Shown here one piece after another: positions 35,893-44,562 of a DNA stretch of 64,000 nt. This DNA is from Roseobacter sp. HKCCD6576-2. Its GTDB lineage: Bacteria; Pseudomonadota; Alphaproteobacteria; Rhodobacterales; Rhodobacteraceae. The notes under the pieces are model-generated. The model saw only the letters and a program-made list of their open reading frames with translations. It ran no database searches and was not told where the DNA came from. The translations under genes and the position numbers were made by a program. The stretch's first letter is position 1. Each line of letters opens with the position of its first letter. The stretch lies in assembly GCF_013179285.1 (NCBI RefSeq), contig NZ_WVNW01000003.1, positions 62,001-126,000 of the forward strand, read 5' to 3'.

Positions 35893-36246
35893 TTACATGT
35901 CGAGCGAGCGCAGAACCGAGGTGTCGGTGCCTTCGGGCAGGTCGCGCGCCAGGCCTTCGTAGCCATCGGCTTCGAGCGAGGCGAGGGTTTCACCCATGCG
36001 GCCATCTGGCAGCTCAACGTCGGCGCAGGTGCCGGCGGGCACGAAGGTCCAGGCGTTACCCTGATAGTCAACAGTCGAGGTGCCGGCGCAGGTGGTGCCG
36101 GGGCCCGCGGCGCAGTCGTTTTCGCCAGCGAGGCTGATGCCGAAGCATTTTTCCTGGGCCTGAGCTTGGGCCGGTGCGGTGCCGTGAGCGGTCAGAACAG
36201 CAGCGGCGGCGCCGAGCAGCGCCAGGGATTTCACGTGGGTCGACAT
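35893..36246 (-). CDS. Bufferin-type RiPP precursor, BufA1-like (DUF2282), with C-terminal tail
   Basis: 117 residues. A signal peptide ([15 protein letters not shown], cleavage near AQA at about 26-30) precedes a mature region with four Cys at 34, 45, 53 and 74, in [24 protein letters not shown] and VPAGTCADV. This spacing and the DYQGNAW block match DUF2282 bufferin precursors, which bind copper after modification. Residues after GRMG (85 to 117) form an acidic tail without Cys, longer than I expect for the family. It is the first gene of a four-gene operon with bufB, bufC and doxX. The upstream gap shows no clear sigma-factor gene. Confidence 0.88.
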   Translation of the reverse strand: MSTHVKSLALLGAAAAVLTAHGTAPAQAQAQEKCFGISLAGENDCAAGPGTTCAGTSTVDYQGNAWTFVPAGTCADVELPDGRMGETLASLEADGYEGLARDLPEGTDTSVLRSLDM

Positions 36247-36594
36247 TTTGGAGTATCTCCGAGTTGGTTAGATGACAGATCGCAAGTAGCAGCGACAGGG
36301 AAATTGGTAGCGGCTGGGGCCGATCACTGGCCAATCACAGAGCCGTGCCGCACGGGTCCGTGAGCGCGCGCGAGAGGTTTGTGAGCAGGGTGGGCGGTGC
36401 TAAAATGCGGGAAATATTCAAGAAAACAAGGGTTGCGACAGTATGCGGCCAACCGGGGATTTCCGCTCATGTTACAGGGGAAACCGGGGGAAGAGTGGCA
36501 AATGTTTCACCCTAACCTGGCGGCGGCTCGATCTTGGATTGGACGGGCGCGGGTGCCATATCGAGATGAGACAGGCAGGCAGAAGGACTCTCAC
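36247..36594. other. Divergent 348-bp intergenic region upstream of bufA-like and the gene at 36595
   Basis: This region must carry the promoters for the bufferin operon (minus) and for the membrane protein gene (plus). No ORF with good start is seen. It contains an inverted repeat CCGTG-ccg-CACGG (36343-36355). The bufA leader has the SD-containing palindrome GGAGATACTCC immediately before the start. No ECF sigma box could be recognised with confidence. Confidence 0.45.
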
Positions 36595-36963
36595 ATGCGC
36601 AATGCGGCTTTGGTTTTGGGCATTATCGGCGGTGTCACCGGCATGATCGTCGGATTTTTTGTTTATGGCTATGTGGCGTTTATCGACTCATTTGGCGAGA
36701 TCGATAATGTGGCGCGGCAGGTCGACAACCCACAGCTTTTCAAAACAGTTGCGATTCTGTCGCCGCTTTTGGCGATTGCGGGTGGGGCGATGGCCCGGGC
36801 GCGGGCACTTTGGGGCGGTATCTTGCTGTTGATCTCAGCCACCGGGATGTATCACGCCTTCGGCTTCAACGTCGCCACCATGTTCCCGATTGCCTTTTGT
36901 GGTTTGGGCGGACTCTTGGCGCTGGCCGCCGGGCGGCCCGATGAGGAGAAAGCGCATTTTTGA
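36595..36963 (+). CDS. Small membrane protein, DUF4064-like
   Basis: 122 residues from the ATG at 36595, preceded by AGAAGGA; the frame is open upstream to 36397. Four hydrophobic segments: about 4-26, 52-70, 73-88 and 92-112. NPQLFKTVAILSPLLAIAGGAMA and the N-terminal LGIIGGVTGMIVGFFVYGY look like DUF4064-type small membrane proteins. Function unknown. Confidence 0.75.
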   Translation: MRNAALVLGIIGGVTGMIVGFFVYGYVAFIDSFGEIDNVARQVDNPQLFKTVAILSPLLAIAGGAMARARALWGGILLLISATGMYHAFGFNVATMFPIAFCGLGGLLALAAGRPDEEKAHF

Positions 36964-37067
36964 GGGATGGGGGCCTTTGAGTTCTCATTGACCGAGATGC
37001 CTGGCCAATGGATGGCGGCCTTTCGAAAACTGGATGCCAAGCGCTCGCATGCAAGCCCCTCCAGTCT

Positions 37068-37526
37068 CTAACGGCCGTAAACTCTTTGAAGATCAGCGAC
37101 CGCCTCGGCCTCGCAGCCGTGAACATAAACCCGGTATCGCACATCGTCTTTGCCGCCATAGGGGATCATGTCGTCAAAGAAATGAATGCCCCTCCTTTGC
37201 AGTGATTTCTTCAACGCGGTGAGCTTGACCTGTTCCTTGATGAAACCAACCAAATGGCTCCACGCCCAACTGTCATCTTTGATCTGCGTATATGCGTGGA
37301 AAACCGCGTCGCTTTCGCAGTCGAAGACCTTCTCCACCCTCTTCACGCCGCGTTCGGTGAAAACCCACTGAAAGGATGTGCCGACCTTTGCGAGTATGAA
37401 CCCCTCGGAGATAGGCGCGCTATCAATCTGATAAGACAGAAAGTTGCAGCCGTTTTCTTCCATCCACGACCTCAAGTCACGGATCGTCCGAAGTTCAGTT
37501 TTTGGTTGTTCTGGCTTGAAATCCAA
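37068..37526 (-). CDS. Hypothetical protein, lower-GC singleton
   Basis: 152 residues starting MDFKPEQPKT. The protein has an acidic N-terminal part, a strand-like middle (FILAKVGTSFQWVFTERG) and a C-terminal LKKSLQRRGIHFFDDMIPYGG with RYRVYVHG. No family recognised; the compact mixed layout resembles immunity-type proteins but this is only an impression. GC is lower than thrS, so it may be acquired. It stands alone; 160 bases separate it from thrS upstream. Confidence 0.65.
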   Translation of the reverse strand: MDFKPEQPKTELRTIRDLRSWMEENGCNFLSYQIDSAPISEGFILAKVGTSFQWVFTERGVKRVEKVFDCESDAVFHAYTQIKDDSWAWSHLVGFIKEQVKLTALKKSLQRRGIHFFDDMIPYGGKDDVRYRVYVHGCEAEAVADLQRVYGR

Positions 37527-37686
37527 ATGATCTGGCCTGTCGGTATCTCACTCAAGAAACGGCGCCGCGACTTGATCATTCTGTATGATCAAACGTTCTA
37601 TCTCATCTCATCGCCCGAAAGCAGGCGTTGCTCCTTGAACGCCTGACAACAGCTTTTTCTAGCCCAAGCGGCCATTGGCCCTTGGG

Positions 37687-39633
37687 TCACTTCAGGTCCG
37701 GCGGGATCGCCTCGTTGGTCAAATCGGCGAGGATCTGATCCACCGGCAAGACACTGGTCTGTTTCTCCCCCAAACGGCGGAGGGTGACGGTGCGGTCCTC
37801 CACCTCTTTGCGGCCGATGGCGAGGATGACAGGGACCTTGCCCACGGAATGCTCGCGGACCTTGTAGTTGATCTTCTCGTTCCGGATATCGGCCTCAGCG
37901 CGGATGCCGGCGTCTTTTAGCATCTGGGTGACTTCCAGCACATACTCGTCGGCCTCCGACACGATCGCGGCCACCACGACCTGCCGGGGCGCGAGCCAGA
38001 ACGGCAGTTTGCCAGCGTAGTTCTCGATCATGATGCCGATGAAGCGCTCGAACGAGCCCAGGATCGCGCGGTGCAGCATGACGGGGCGATGTTTCGCGCC
38101 GTCCTCGCCAATATAGTTGGCATCGAGCCGTTCCGGCAGGTTGAAATCCGCCTGGAACGTGCCGCATTGCCATTCGCGGCCAATCGCATCGGTCAGTTTG
38201 AAGTCGAGTTTGGGGCCGTAAAACGCGCCTTCGCCCGGGTCGATCTCATAATCATTGCGGACGCTGAGGATCGCCTTCTCCAGCGCGGTTTCGGCCTTGT
38301 CCCAAACTTCGTCAGAGCCGACGCGGACCTCGGGGCGGGTCGAGAGTTTGATGTCGAAACTCGCAAAGCCCGCATCGCGGTAGATGCCGGACAAGAGCTC
38401 GATAAAGGCCGCGCATTCCGCCTCGATCTGATCCTCGGTGCAGAAGATATGCGCGTCATCCTGGGTGAAGCCGCGCACCCGCATCAGCCCGTGCAGCGCG
38501 CCATGGGCCTCATAACGGTGGCAAGAGCCGAACTCGGCTAGGCGCAGCGGCAGATCGCGGTAGGATTTGATGCCCTGGTTGAAAATCTGCACATGGCAGG
38601 GGCAGTTCATCGGCTTCAGAGCATTGGTGCGTTTTTCATTCGCGTGCTCTTCGTCGATCTCCGTGATGTACATGTTTTCACGGTATTTATCCCAATGGCC
38701 CGAGGCTTCCCACAGTTTGCGGTCGACGACTTGCGGCGTCTTGATCTCTTGATAACCCGCCTTGGTCAGGCGGCGGCGCATATAGTCTTCAAGCTCGCGA
38801 TAGATTGACCAGCCATTGGGGTGCCAGAAGACCATGCCCGGCGCTTCCTCCTGGAAATGGAACAGCTCCATCTCCCGGCCCAGGCGGCGGTGGTCGCGTT
38901 TCTCGGCTTCTTCGAGGAAGGTCAGGTGGTCTTTCAACTGCTGCCGGTTCTGGAAGGCGACGCCATAGATCCGCTGAAGCTGCGGACGATTGCTGTCGCC
39001 GCGCCAATAGGCCCCGGCGACTTTCATCAGTTTGAACGCGTCGGCGGGTACCTGGCCGGTGTGTTGGAAATGCGGGCCGCGGCAGAGGTCTTGCCAATGG
39101 CCATGCCAATACATCCGGAGCGGTTCGTCCCCGGGGATGGCTTCGATCAGCTCGACCTTATAAGGCTCGTTATTGGCCTCGTAGAAGGCGACGGCGCGGT
39201 CGCGTTCCCAGATCTCGGTGGTCACCGGGTCGCGGCGGTTGATGATTTCTTTCATCTTCGCTTCGATCACACCGAGGTCTTCGGGGGTAAAGGGCTCTTC
39301 CCGGTCGAAATCGTAATAGAAGCCGTTATCGATGACGGGGCCGATGGTGACTTTGACATCGGGCCAAATCTCCTGCACGGCGCGGGCCATGATATGGGCG
39401 CAGTCATGGCGGATCAGTTCCAGCGCCGGGGCTTCATCCTTCATCGTGTTGATGGCGATCGCGGCGTCGGCCTCAATCGGCCAGGCGAGATCCCAATGGA
39501 TGCCATCGACCTGCGCCGAGATGGCTTTCTTGGCCAGCGAGGGCGCAATGCTTTCCGCCACTTCCGCCGGAGTCACGCCAGCGGCGTAGCTACGGGAATT
39601 GCCATCGGGGAAAGTCAGGGAAATCTGGGCCAT
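37687..39633 (-). CDS. thrS: Threonyl-tRNA synthetase
   Basis: 648 residues. N-terminal TGS domain (about 1-60), editing domain with [11 protein letters not shown] (zinc-like His motif) and [11 protein letters not shown], class II core with [20 protein letters not shown], and C-terminal anticodon-binding domain ([11 protein letters not shown] to the end). Charges tRNA-Thr and edits mischarged serine. The start [10 protein letters not shown] is standard. Antisense ORFs through this region are shadows. Confidence 0.98.
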   Translation of the reverse strand: MAQISLTFPDGNSRSYAAGVTPAEVAESIAPSLAKKAISAQVDGIHWDLAWPIEADAAIAINTMKDEAPALELIRHDCAHIMARAVQEIWPDVKVTIGPVIDNGFYYDFDREEPFTPEDLGVIEAKMKEIINRRDPVTTEIWERDRAVAFYEANNEPYKVELIEAIPGDEPLRMYWHGHWQDLCRGPHFQHTGQVPADAFKLMKVAGAYWRGDSNRPQLQRIYGVAFQNRQQLKDHLTFLEEAEKRDHRRLGREMELFHFQEEAPGMVFWHPNGWSIYRELEDYMRRRLTKAGYQEIKTPQVVDRKLWEASGHWDKYRENMYITEIDEEHANEKRTNALKPMNCPCHVQIFNQGIKSYRDLPLRLAEFGSCHRYEAHGALHGLMRVRGFTQDDAHIFCTEDQIEAECAAFIELLSGIYRDAGFASFDIKLSTRPEVRVGSDEVWDKAETALEKAILSVRNDYEIDPGEGAFYGPKLDFKLTDAIGREWQCGTFQADFNLPERLDANYIGEDGAKHRPVMLHRAILGSFERFIGIMIENYAGKLPFWLAPRQVVVAAIVSEADEYVLEVTQMLKDAGIRAEADIRNEKINYKVREHSVGKVPVILAIGRKEVEDRTVTLRRLGEKQTSVLPVDQILADLTNEAIPPDLK

Positions 39634-39726
39634 CGGCCGGTCTCCTCATCAGTTTGGCGCCTACGAAACGCCCGGTTGCGGGACAATATGTATGTGCCGA
39701 CTGAATGCCCTCTGTTGGGCTGCGCG

Positions 39727-40896
39727 TCAAGGTGCCGGAAAGGTGCGGCGGTTCAATTTGTCGGACCAGAGCAGATGGGCAAGCGACAGGGCGACACCGG
39801 CAGCGGCGGCCAGACCCAGCAAACCAGGGCCAAACCCGGCCAGGACCAGCCCGCCGATGAAGGCGCCAAGGGCGGTGCCGATATAAACCCCGGCGGCGTT
39901 GAGCGACAGGAGCACAGGCGCCTGGGTCGCGTCGAGGATGATCAGCCGAACCTGTTGTGCCGCCCCGAAGGACCAACCGATCACCGACCAGATGAGTACG
40001 ATCAACCCCAAGACCCAGGTATTGAGCGGCAGGATCGAGAAAAGCGGCAACACCGCAAGTTGCGCCAGGCAGAGGCCGATCAGCGTGCGGGAGGGGCCGA
40101 ACCGGTCGGACAGGATGCCGCCAAAGAGATTGCCCAAGATCGCGCCGATCCCGAAGAGCAGGAGCATGAGGGAAACCCCGTCGCGGCCCAGGCCCTGCAC
40201 TTGGGCGAGGAGCGGGGTGAAATAGGTGTAGAGCACGAAGATCGCGCCCAGAAATGTCGTGGTAAACAAGACCGAGACCATGATTGGCAGGCTGGTCAGG
40301 TTCGCTCGCAGATCGCGCAGCGCCACCGCGTGGAAGGGCAGACCCGGCGGGATCATCCGCCAGAGCAGAATGAGCGCCGGAAGCGACAAAAGGGCGACGA
40401 CGCCAAAGGCCCATCGCCAGCCAATGGTGTAGGCGAGCCAACTGCCCGCCGGGATGCCGAGGGCTTGGGCCACGGTGATCCCGGCAAAGACCAAGGCGAG
40501 GGTTCGGGCGCGTTGATCGGCGGGGACCAGCGTCGCCGCGACAGCGGCGGCGACGGGGGTGATGACGCCCGCCCCGGCGGCGGCCAGGGCCCGGGCCAGA
40601 TGCAGCGTGGTGATGTCGGGCGCGAGGGCAGAGGCCAGCGAGGCGAGCCCGTAGAGGCTGAACCCCGCGGCCAGCACCCGGCGCCGCCCGATCCGCCCCG
40701 TGGCCGCCACCAGAAGCGGCGAGAGGACAGCATAGGTCAGCGCATAGGTCGTCATCAGATTGCCCGTCGCCGCCCGGCTTGCGCCGAGGTCTTGGGCCAA
40801 GGGTTCCAAAATCCCAATGACGAGGAAGGCCCCCATGCCGACAACGAAATTCGCGGCGGAGAGGGACCAGATCACGGTGCGGGAGGCGGTGCTCAT
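39727..40896 (-). CDS. MFS transporter, drug/arabinose exporter type
   Basis: 389 residues with twelve predicted helices. The start MSTASRTVIWSLSAANFVVG and the motif A-like region RIGRRRVLAAGFSLYG, then AAGAGVITPVAAAVAATLVP (motif C-like in helix 5), are typical of DHA1-type exporters. Substrate cannot be assigned. It lies 69 bases downstream of the MAPEG gene and 93 bases upstream of thrS on the same strand, so it may be part of the ArsR-AHSA1 operon. Confidence 0.9.
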   Translation of the reverse strand: MSTASRTVIWSLSAANFVVGMGAFLVIGILEPLAQDLGASRAATGNLMTTYALTYAVLSPLLVAATGRIGRRRVLAAGFSLYGLASLASALAPDITTLHLARALAAAGAGVITPVAAAVAATLVPADQRARTLALVFAGITVAQALGIPAGSWLAYTIGWRWAFGVVALLSLPALILLWRMIPPGLPFHAVALRDLRANLTSLPIMVSVLFTTTFLGAIFVLYTYFTPLLAQVQGLGRDGVSLMLLLFGIGAILGNLFGGILSDRFGPSRTLIGLCLAQLAVLPLFSILPLNTWVLGLIVLIWSVIGWSFGAAQQVRLIILDATQAPVLLSLNAAGVYIGTALGAFIGGLVLAGFGPGLLGLAAAAGVALSLAHLLWSDKLNRRTFPAP

Positions 40897-40965
40897 CCCC
40901 GCGACAGTAGAGACGCCGCGCCCGAGGTCAATTCGGGCGCGGCGTCATTTGGTCAACTGTCTGTG

Positions 40966-41373
40966 TCAGGCGGCGGCGAAGACCGCGTAGCCCATGATCA
41001 AGACACAGATCCACCCGGCGGTGAAAACGATGGGCCGGAGCGGCATGCGCGCCACGCCGGCGATCATGCCCGCCGCATGGAGGACGCGGATCCAGAAAAA
41101 CGCGATGGCCGTCCAATAGGTGAGACCGGTGAACCCGTCGAACCGATCCACCATCAGAACCAGCACCGCGAAGGGCATGGCTTGTTCCAAGAGGTTCAGA
41201 TGCGCGCGATGGGCGCGCTGCACCCAGGGGCGCAATCTGCTGATCGTCGCAGGTGTATCGAACGCGTCTTCTTCGGAGGGGTCGGATGCGATGCCAACAA
41301 CATAAGGGATCCACATCGAGGCCGCGAGGATCATCAGGCAGGCGAGAATGCCCAATTCGGTGGGGAATTCCAT
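40966..41373 (-). CDS. MAPEG family membrane protein
   Basis: 135 residues with four hydrophobic segments. The MAPEG patterns RLRPWVQRAHRAHLNLLEQAMPFAVLVLM (quoted in part: VQRAHRAHLNLLEQAMPF) and RVLHAAGMIAGV are clear. The family includes glutathione- and eicosanoid-related enzymes, while bacterial members are of unknown function. It is three bases after the AHSA1 gene and likely belongs to the same operon. Confidence 0.88.
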   Translation of the reverse strand: MEFPTELGILACLMILAASMWIPYVVGIASDPSEEDAFDTPATISRLRPWVQRAHRAHLNLLEQAMPFAVLVLMVDRFDGFTGLTYWTAIAFFWIRVLHAAGMIAGVARMPLRPIVFTAGWICVLIMGYAVFAAA

Positions 41374-41376
41374 GAC

Positions 41377-41829
41377 TCAAGCCTCCTCGTGTTCGTCCCA
41401 GAGATGATCGCCGCCGAAATGGGTCGGCGTGCCGGTCTCGAGCCAGGTTTTGAGGCCTGCAAGTGAGCGCACCCAACCGTCCGCGGTGCCGCCCGATGGA
41501 TCGTGGGCAAGGCCACGATGCTCTACGGTAAGGCAACAATAATCGCCCTGCGGTTCGATCAGATATGTCACCTCGCTGGTTTTTGCATCGGGTTCCCATT
41601 TGGGCTCGAAACTGGTGACGAGCCGCGTCTTCGGTTCGACGACCATCTCTTTGGTGTGCAAGGTCTCGGTGCCATCGGGGGTGCGATACACCAACGTATC
41701 GCCGCGGCGCTCGGCCGTTTGTTCGAGAAAGTCATAGTGCTGAACGGCGTCTGCGTTGGTGAGGGCGTCCCAAAGCGCATCTTGGGAGCAGCGGATATAA
41801 GTCTGCATCATGAAATCGGGTTTGGTCAT
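41377..41829 (-). CDS. SRPBCC/AHSA1-domain protein
   Basis: 150 residues; ATG at 41829 with AGGAGG upstream. The START-like fold begins MTKPDFMMQTYIRCSQDALWDALT and ends WVRSLAGLKTWLETG, with EPKTRLVTSFEP and CLTVEHRG. It closely resembles the C-terminal half of the next upstream protein (MGKPDFMMQTFIRCTQDAL), so the two arose by tandem duplication. Ligand unknown. It is 14 bases from the ArsR-AHSA1 gene. Confidence 0.9.
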   Translation of the reverse strand: MTKPDFMMQTYIRCSQDALWDALTNADAVQHYDFLEQTAERRGDTLVYRTPDGTETLHTKEMVVEPKTRLVTSFEPKWEPDAKTSEVTYLIEPQGDYCCLTVEHRGLAHDPSGGTADGWVRSLAGLKTWLETGTPTHFGGDHLWDEHEEA

Positions 41830-41843
41830 GGTCTAAGCCTCCT

Positions 41844-42587
41844 TCACATCGCCATTTTGAGGGCGCTGCCGGTTTCGAGATAGGATTTGAGCGAGGCCGC
41901 CAACCGTGCCCAACCTTCGGCGAAGCCTTCTTGGCCGGGGGCCATATCGTAATGCTCGATGGTCAGTTTGCAGGTGTCGCCCTGGGCTTCGATCACATAG
42001 ACCATATGGCTCGCGGGCGCGTCCGGCCCCATGAACATCGGTTCGAAGGTCATCGCGATACGGGTTTTGGGGTCCATCTCGGTGGTGACCTGGCGCAGCA
42101 TCGGGTTGCCATCGGGCAGGATAAACTCGGTCACATTGTCCGGCTTCGCATCGCCGCGCACGTCGTTGCACATGAAGTGATACATCGCCATTTGATCGGC
42201 CTTGGTCAGCGCATCCCAAAGCGCATCTTGCGTGCAGCGGATGAAAGTCTGCATCATGAAATCGGGTTTACCCATTACACTCTCTCTTTCCAGTTTGGCT
42301 TTCAGGTCGCTCAACGCGCTGGCCTGTGGCTGGAGAAAGGGCGCGACCCAACGGTCGAGCATCTCTTGCAAGGGCAAGGCATTGAGATAGTGATGTTTGA
42401 ACCGCCCATGGCGGCGCGTGATGACAAGATGCGCGTCTTCAAGCACTTTGAGATGTCTCATGACGCCAAAACGGGTCATGTCCAGCTGTTCCTCCAGATC
42501 ACTCAAGGATTGCCCGTCTTTCCGGCGCAGACTGTCCAACAGCGCGCGCCGGGTCGGGTCGTTGAGGGCTTTGAAGATCGTATCCAT
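41844..42587 (-). CDS. ArsR-family regulator fused to an SRPBCC/AHSA1 domain
   Basis: 247 residues from the ATG at 42587 (MDTIFKALNDPTRRALL), the usual family start. The winged helix spans about 1-90 (DPTRRALLDSLR, LEEQLDMTRFGVMRHLKVLEDAHLV), then a linker and an AHSA1 domain from about residue 105. A ribosome-binding-like AAGAGAGAG precedes an internal ATG at 42275 (MGKPDFMMQT), so a free AHSA1 form may also be made. In many genomes the two parts are separate genes. A palindromic site upstream (42597-42636) fits autoregulation. Confidence 0.9.
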   Translation of the reverse strand: MDTIFKALNDPTRRALLDSLRRKDGQSLSDLEEQLDMTRFGVMRHLKVLEDAHLVITRRHGRFKHHYLNALPLQEMLDRWVAPFLQPQASALSDLKAKLERESVMGKPDFMMQTFIRCTQDALWDALTKADQMAMYHFMCNDVRGDAKPDNVTEFILPDGNPMLRQVTTEMDPKTRIAMTFEPMFMGPDAPASHMVYVIEAQGDTCKLTIEHYDMAPGQEGFAEGWARLAASLKSYLETGSALKMAM

Positions 42588-42596
42588 GAGGTCTTT

Positions 42597-42636
42597 ATAG
42601 GTGATAAAATAGTCACGTGACAAGGTAGTCACCTAT
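42597..42636. promoter_or_regulatory. Probable operator of the ArsR-AHSA1 operon
   Basis: A perfect 8-bp inverted repeat ATAGGTGA/TCACCTAT (42597-42604 with 42629-42636) encloses a perfect 10-bp palindrome GTCACGTGAC (42612-42621). The motif TAGTCAC also occurs as direct repeats at 42610 and 42626. The site lies 9 bases upstream of the regulator start and about 105 bases upstream of the divergent hydrolase, as expected for an autoregulating ArsR-type repressor. Confidence 0.65.
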
Positions 42637-42741
42637 TGGATTGTATGACGTGACGGCGTTTTGCATTGAAAAACAGGGTTTTTCTTGCTGTTTTTATCGT
42701 GCGGTGCAGTAATGACGCCCGAATGAGAAGGGCGTTTTGCG

Positions 42742-43488
42742 ATGACAGATGGTGTGTTTGAGACGGTTCAGAGGCGGTGGTTGGCCTATAATCGAATCGC
42801 GGGAGACGGGCCGGGCGTCGTGTTTTTGGGCGGGTTCAAATCCGACAAAGAGGGCACCAAAGCCCTGCATCTCGAGGCCTGGGCCAAGGCAACGGGCCGG
42901 GCATTTCTGCGGTTCGACTATTCGGGCCATGGGACATCGTCGGGTGAGTTCACTGAGGGATCGATTGGCGATTGGGCCGAGGATGCGTCTGCTGCGATTT
43001 TGGGCCTGACGGAGGGGCCGCAAGTGCTGGTGGGGTCCTCGATGGGCGGCTGGATCTCGCTCTTGATGGCGAAACGGCACCTCGAGAAACTGGCCGGGTT
43101 GGTGACCATTGCCGCGGCGCCGGATTTCACCGAAGACAGCATGTGGGCCGGGTTTTCAGATGCCCAGAGGGTGGAGCTTGCGGAGACGGGCCAGGTTGCG
43201 TTGCCCTCGGAATATGGCGAGCCCTATATCATCACTAAACGGCTGATTGAGGAGGGGCGGAGCCAGTTGGTTCTGCGGGAGCCGTTGGCGATCGACGTGC
43301 CGGTGCGGATGCTGCAGGGCACGGCGGACGCGGATGTGGAGATGTCGGTGGCGCAGCGGCTGCTGGAGCATCTGGAAGGGCCGGATATCCGGTTGGAGCT
43401 GGTCAAAGGCGCTGATCATCGGTTCTCCGATGAGACCTGCCTGGCGCTGATCACGGAGAAGGTCGAAGAGGTTCTGGCGCGTGCGTAG
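42742..43488 (+). CDS. Alpha/beta hydrolase, ABHD10-like
   Basis: 248 residues. The nucleophile elbow is GSSMG (VLVGSSMGGWISLL), the acid is likely in GTADADV and the His in KGADHRFSD, giving a complete triad. The N-terminal block VVFLGGFKSDKEGTKA resembles the ABHD10/acyl-protein thioesterase-like group. Substrate unknown. It is divergent from the ArsR gene and overlaps the next hydrolase gene by eight bases. Confidence 0.88.
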   Translation: MTDGVFETVQRRWLAYNRIAGDGPGVVFLGGFKSDKEGTKALHLEAWAKATGRAFLRFDYSGHGTSSGEFTEGSIGDWAEDASAAILGLTEGPQVLVGSSMGGWISLLMAKRHLEKLAGLVTIAAAPDFTEDSMWAGFSDAQRVELAETGQVALPSEYGEPYIITKRLIEEGRSQLVLREPLAIDVPVRMLQGTADADVEMSVAQRLLEHLEGPDIRLELVKGADHRFSDETCLALITEKVEEVLARA

Positions 43489-44464
43489 GGTTGGCAAATG
43501 GCTGGGCCGATTGCTGTTGGCGCTCGTTGTGTTGTTGGGGGCTGTCTGGCTCTTTGGTCCGACCGAACCGGTGGAGCGCGGCGCGCCCTTCGCGGGTGAT
43601 TTGAGCGATCCGGCGGCGCATTTAGCGGCGCGGGAGGCGGCGTTTGACGACATCACCCCGGGGGCCGAGGCGCGGATCATCTGGGCTGGTGCGCCGGGTG
43701 CGGAGACGCCGCTGACGGTGCTGTATCTGCATGGGTTTTCCGCGACCTCGGAAGAGATCCGCCCGGTGCCCGACAATGTCGCCGATGCATTGGGTGCGAA
43801 CCTGGTCTATGCCCGGTTGCGAGGCCACGGGCGCGGCGGGGCGGCGCTGGCCCAAGCGACAGCGGGCGCCTGGATCGACGACACGGCCGAGGCTTTGGCC
43901 GTCGCGCGCGCGGTGGGCGAGGAGGTTCTGATCATCGGCACCTCCACCGGCGCGACCTTGGCGGCGATTGCGATGACCGAGCCGGATATGGCGGTGGATG
44001 TCGCGGGGGTGGTGATGATCTCGGCCAATTTCGAGCTGGCCAATCCGGCGGGTGTGCTCTTGGAATGGCCCGCGGCACGGGTTTGGGTGCCCTGGCTCGT
44101 TGGCGCGGAGCGCAGTTTCGAGACCCTGAATGACGCCCATGCCACCTATTGGACCTGGTCCTACCCGACCATCGCGACCTTGCCGCTGGCGGCGGTGATG
44201 CGGGAGGCCCGGGGACGCGATTATGCGACCGTGGAGGCCCCACTTTTGTCGATTTTTTCCGATCAGGATCAGGTGGTCTCCGCCGCCGCGTCGCGGGCCT
44301 TTGCGGAGGGGTGGGGCGGCCCGGTGCAGCTTGCGCCGCAGGACCTGCCGGCGGAGGGTGCAGACCCCTATAATCATGTGATTGCTGGCGATGTTTTGAG
44401 CCCGGCCATGACCGCAGATGTGACCCAAATCATCCTCGACTGGGCGGCCGTGCAGGGCTTCTAG
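43481..44464 (+). CDS. Membrane-anchored alpha/beta hydrolase
   Basis: 327 residues from a GTG overlapping the preceding gene. An N-terminal hydrophobic helix (LGRLLLALVVLLGAVWLFG) would anchor or export the protein. The hydrolase fold has YLHGFSATSEEI, nucleophile GTSTG (IIGTSTGATL), acid in FSDQDQVV and His in YNHVIAGD. Probably acts at the cytoplasmic membrane facing the periplasm. Substrate unknown; coupled in one transcript with the upstream hydrolase. Confidence 0.85.
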   Translation: MRRVGKWLGRLLLALVVLLGAVWLFGPTEPVERGAPFAGDLSDPAAHLAAREAAFDDITPGAEARIIWAGAPGAETPLTVLYLHGFSATSEEIRPVPDNVADALGANLVYARLRGHGRGGAALAQATAGAWIDDTAEALAVARAVGEEVLIIGTSTGATLAAIAMTEPDMAVDVAGVVMISANFELANPAGVLLEWPAARVWVPWLVGAERSFETLNDAHATYWTWSYPTIATLPLAAVMREARGRDYATVEAPLLSIFSDQDQVVSAAASRAFAEGWGGPVQLAPQDLPAEGADPYNHVIAGDVLSPAMTADVTQIILDWAAVQGF

Positions 44465-44514
44465 AGCAAGGGCGTTTTCCGCGCTGCAGCGACGATTTTC
44501 TGTCTTTTCCCTTG

Positions 44515-44530
44515 CCGAAACCGGTTTCGG
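44515..44530. promoter_or_regulatory. LacI-type operator, perfect 16-bp palindrome
   Basis: CCGAAACCGGTTTCGG, 32 bases upstream of the lacI-like start. The central AAxCGxTT symmetry with CG at the dyad is the classic LacI-family half-site arrangement. The position implies autoregulation and control of the whole transport operon that follows. Confidence 0.85.
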
Positions 44531-44562
44531 AACGAAGGTTCTGAGTCGGGGAGTGAGATCAA

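Noticed and set aside
38821-41466. 881-codon plus-strand ORF antisense to thrS, MFS and MAPEG genes
   Set aside because: Product is low-complexity Arg/Gly/Asp-rich with no family pattern, while the minus strand encodes three clear proteins. It is an effect of high GC in the third position.
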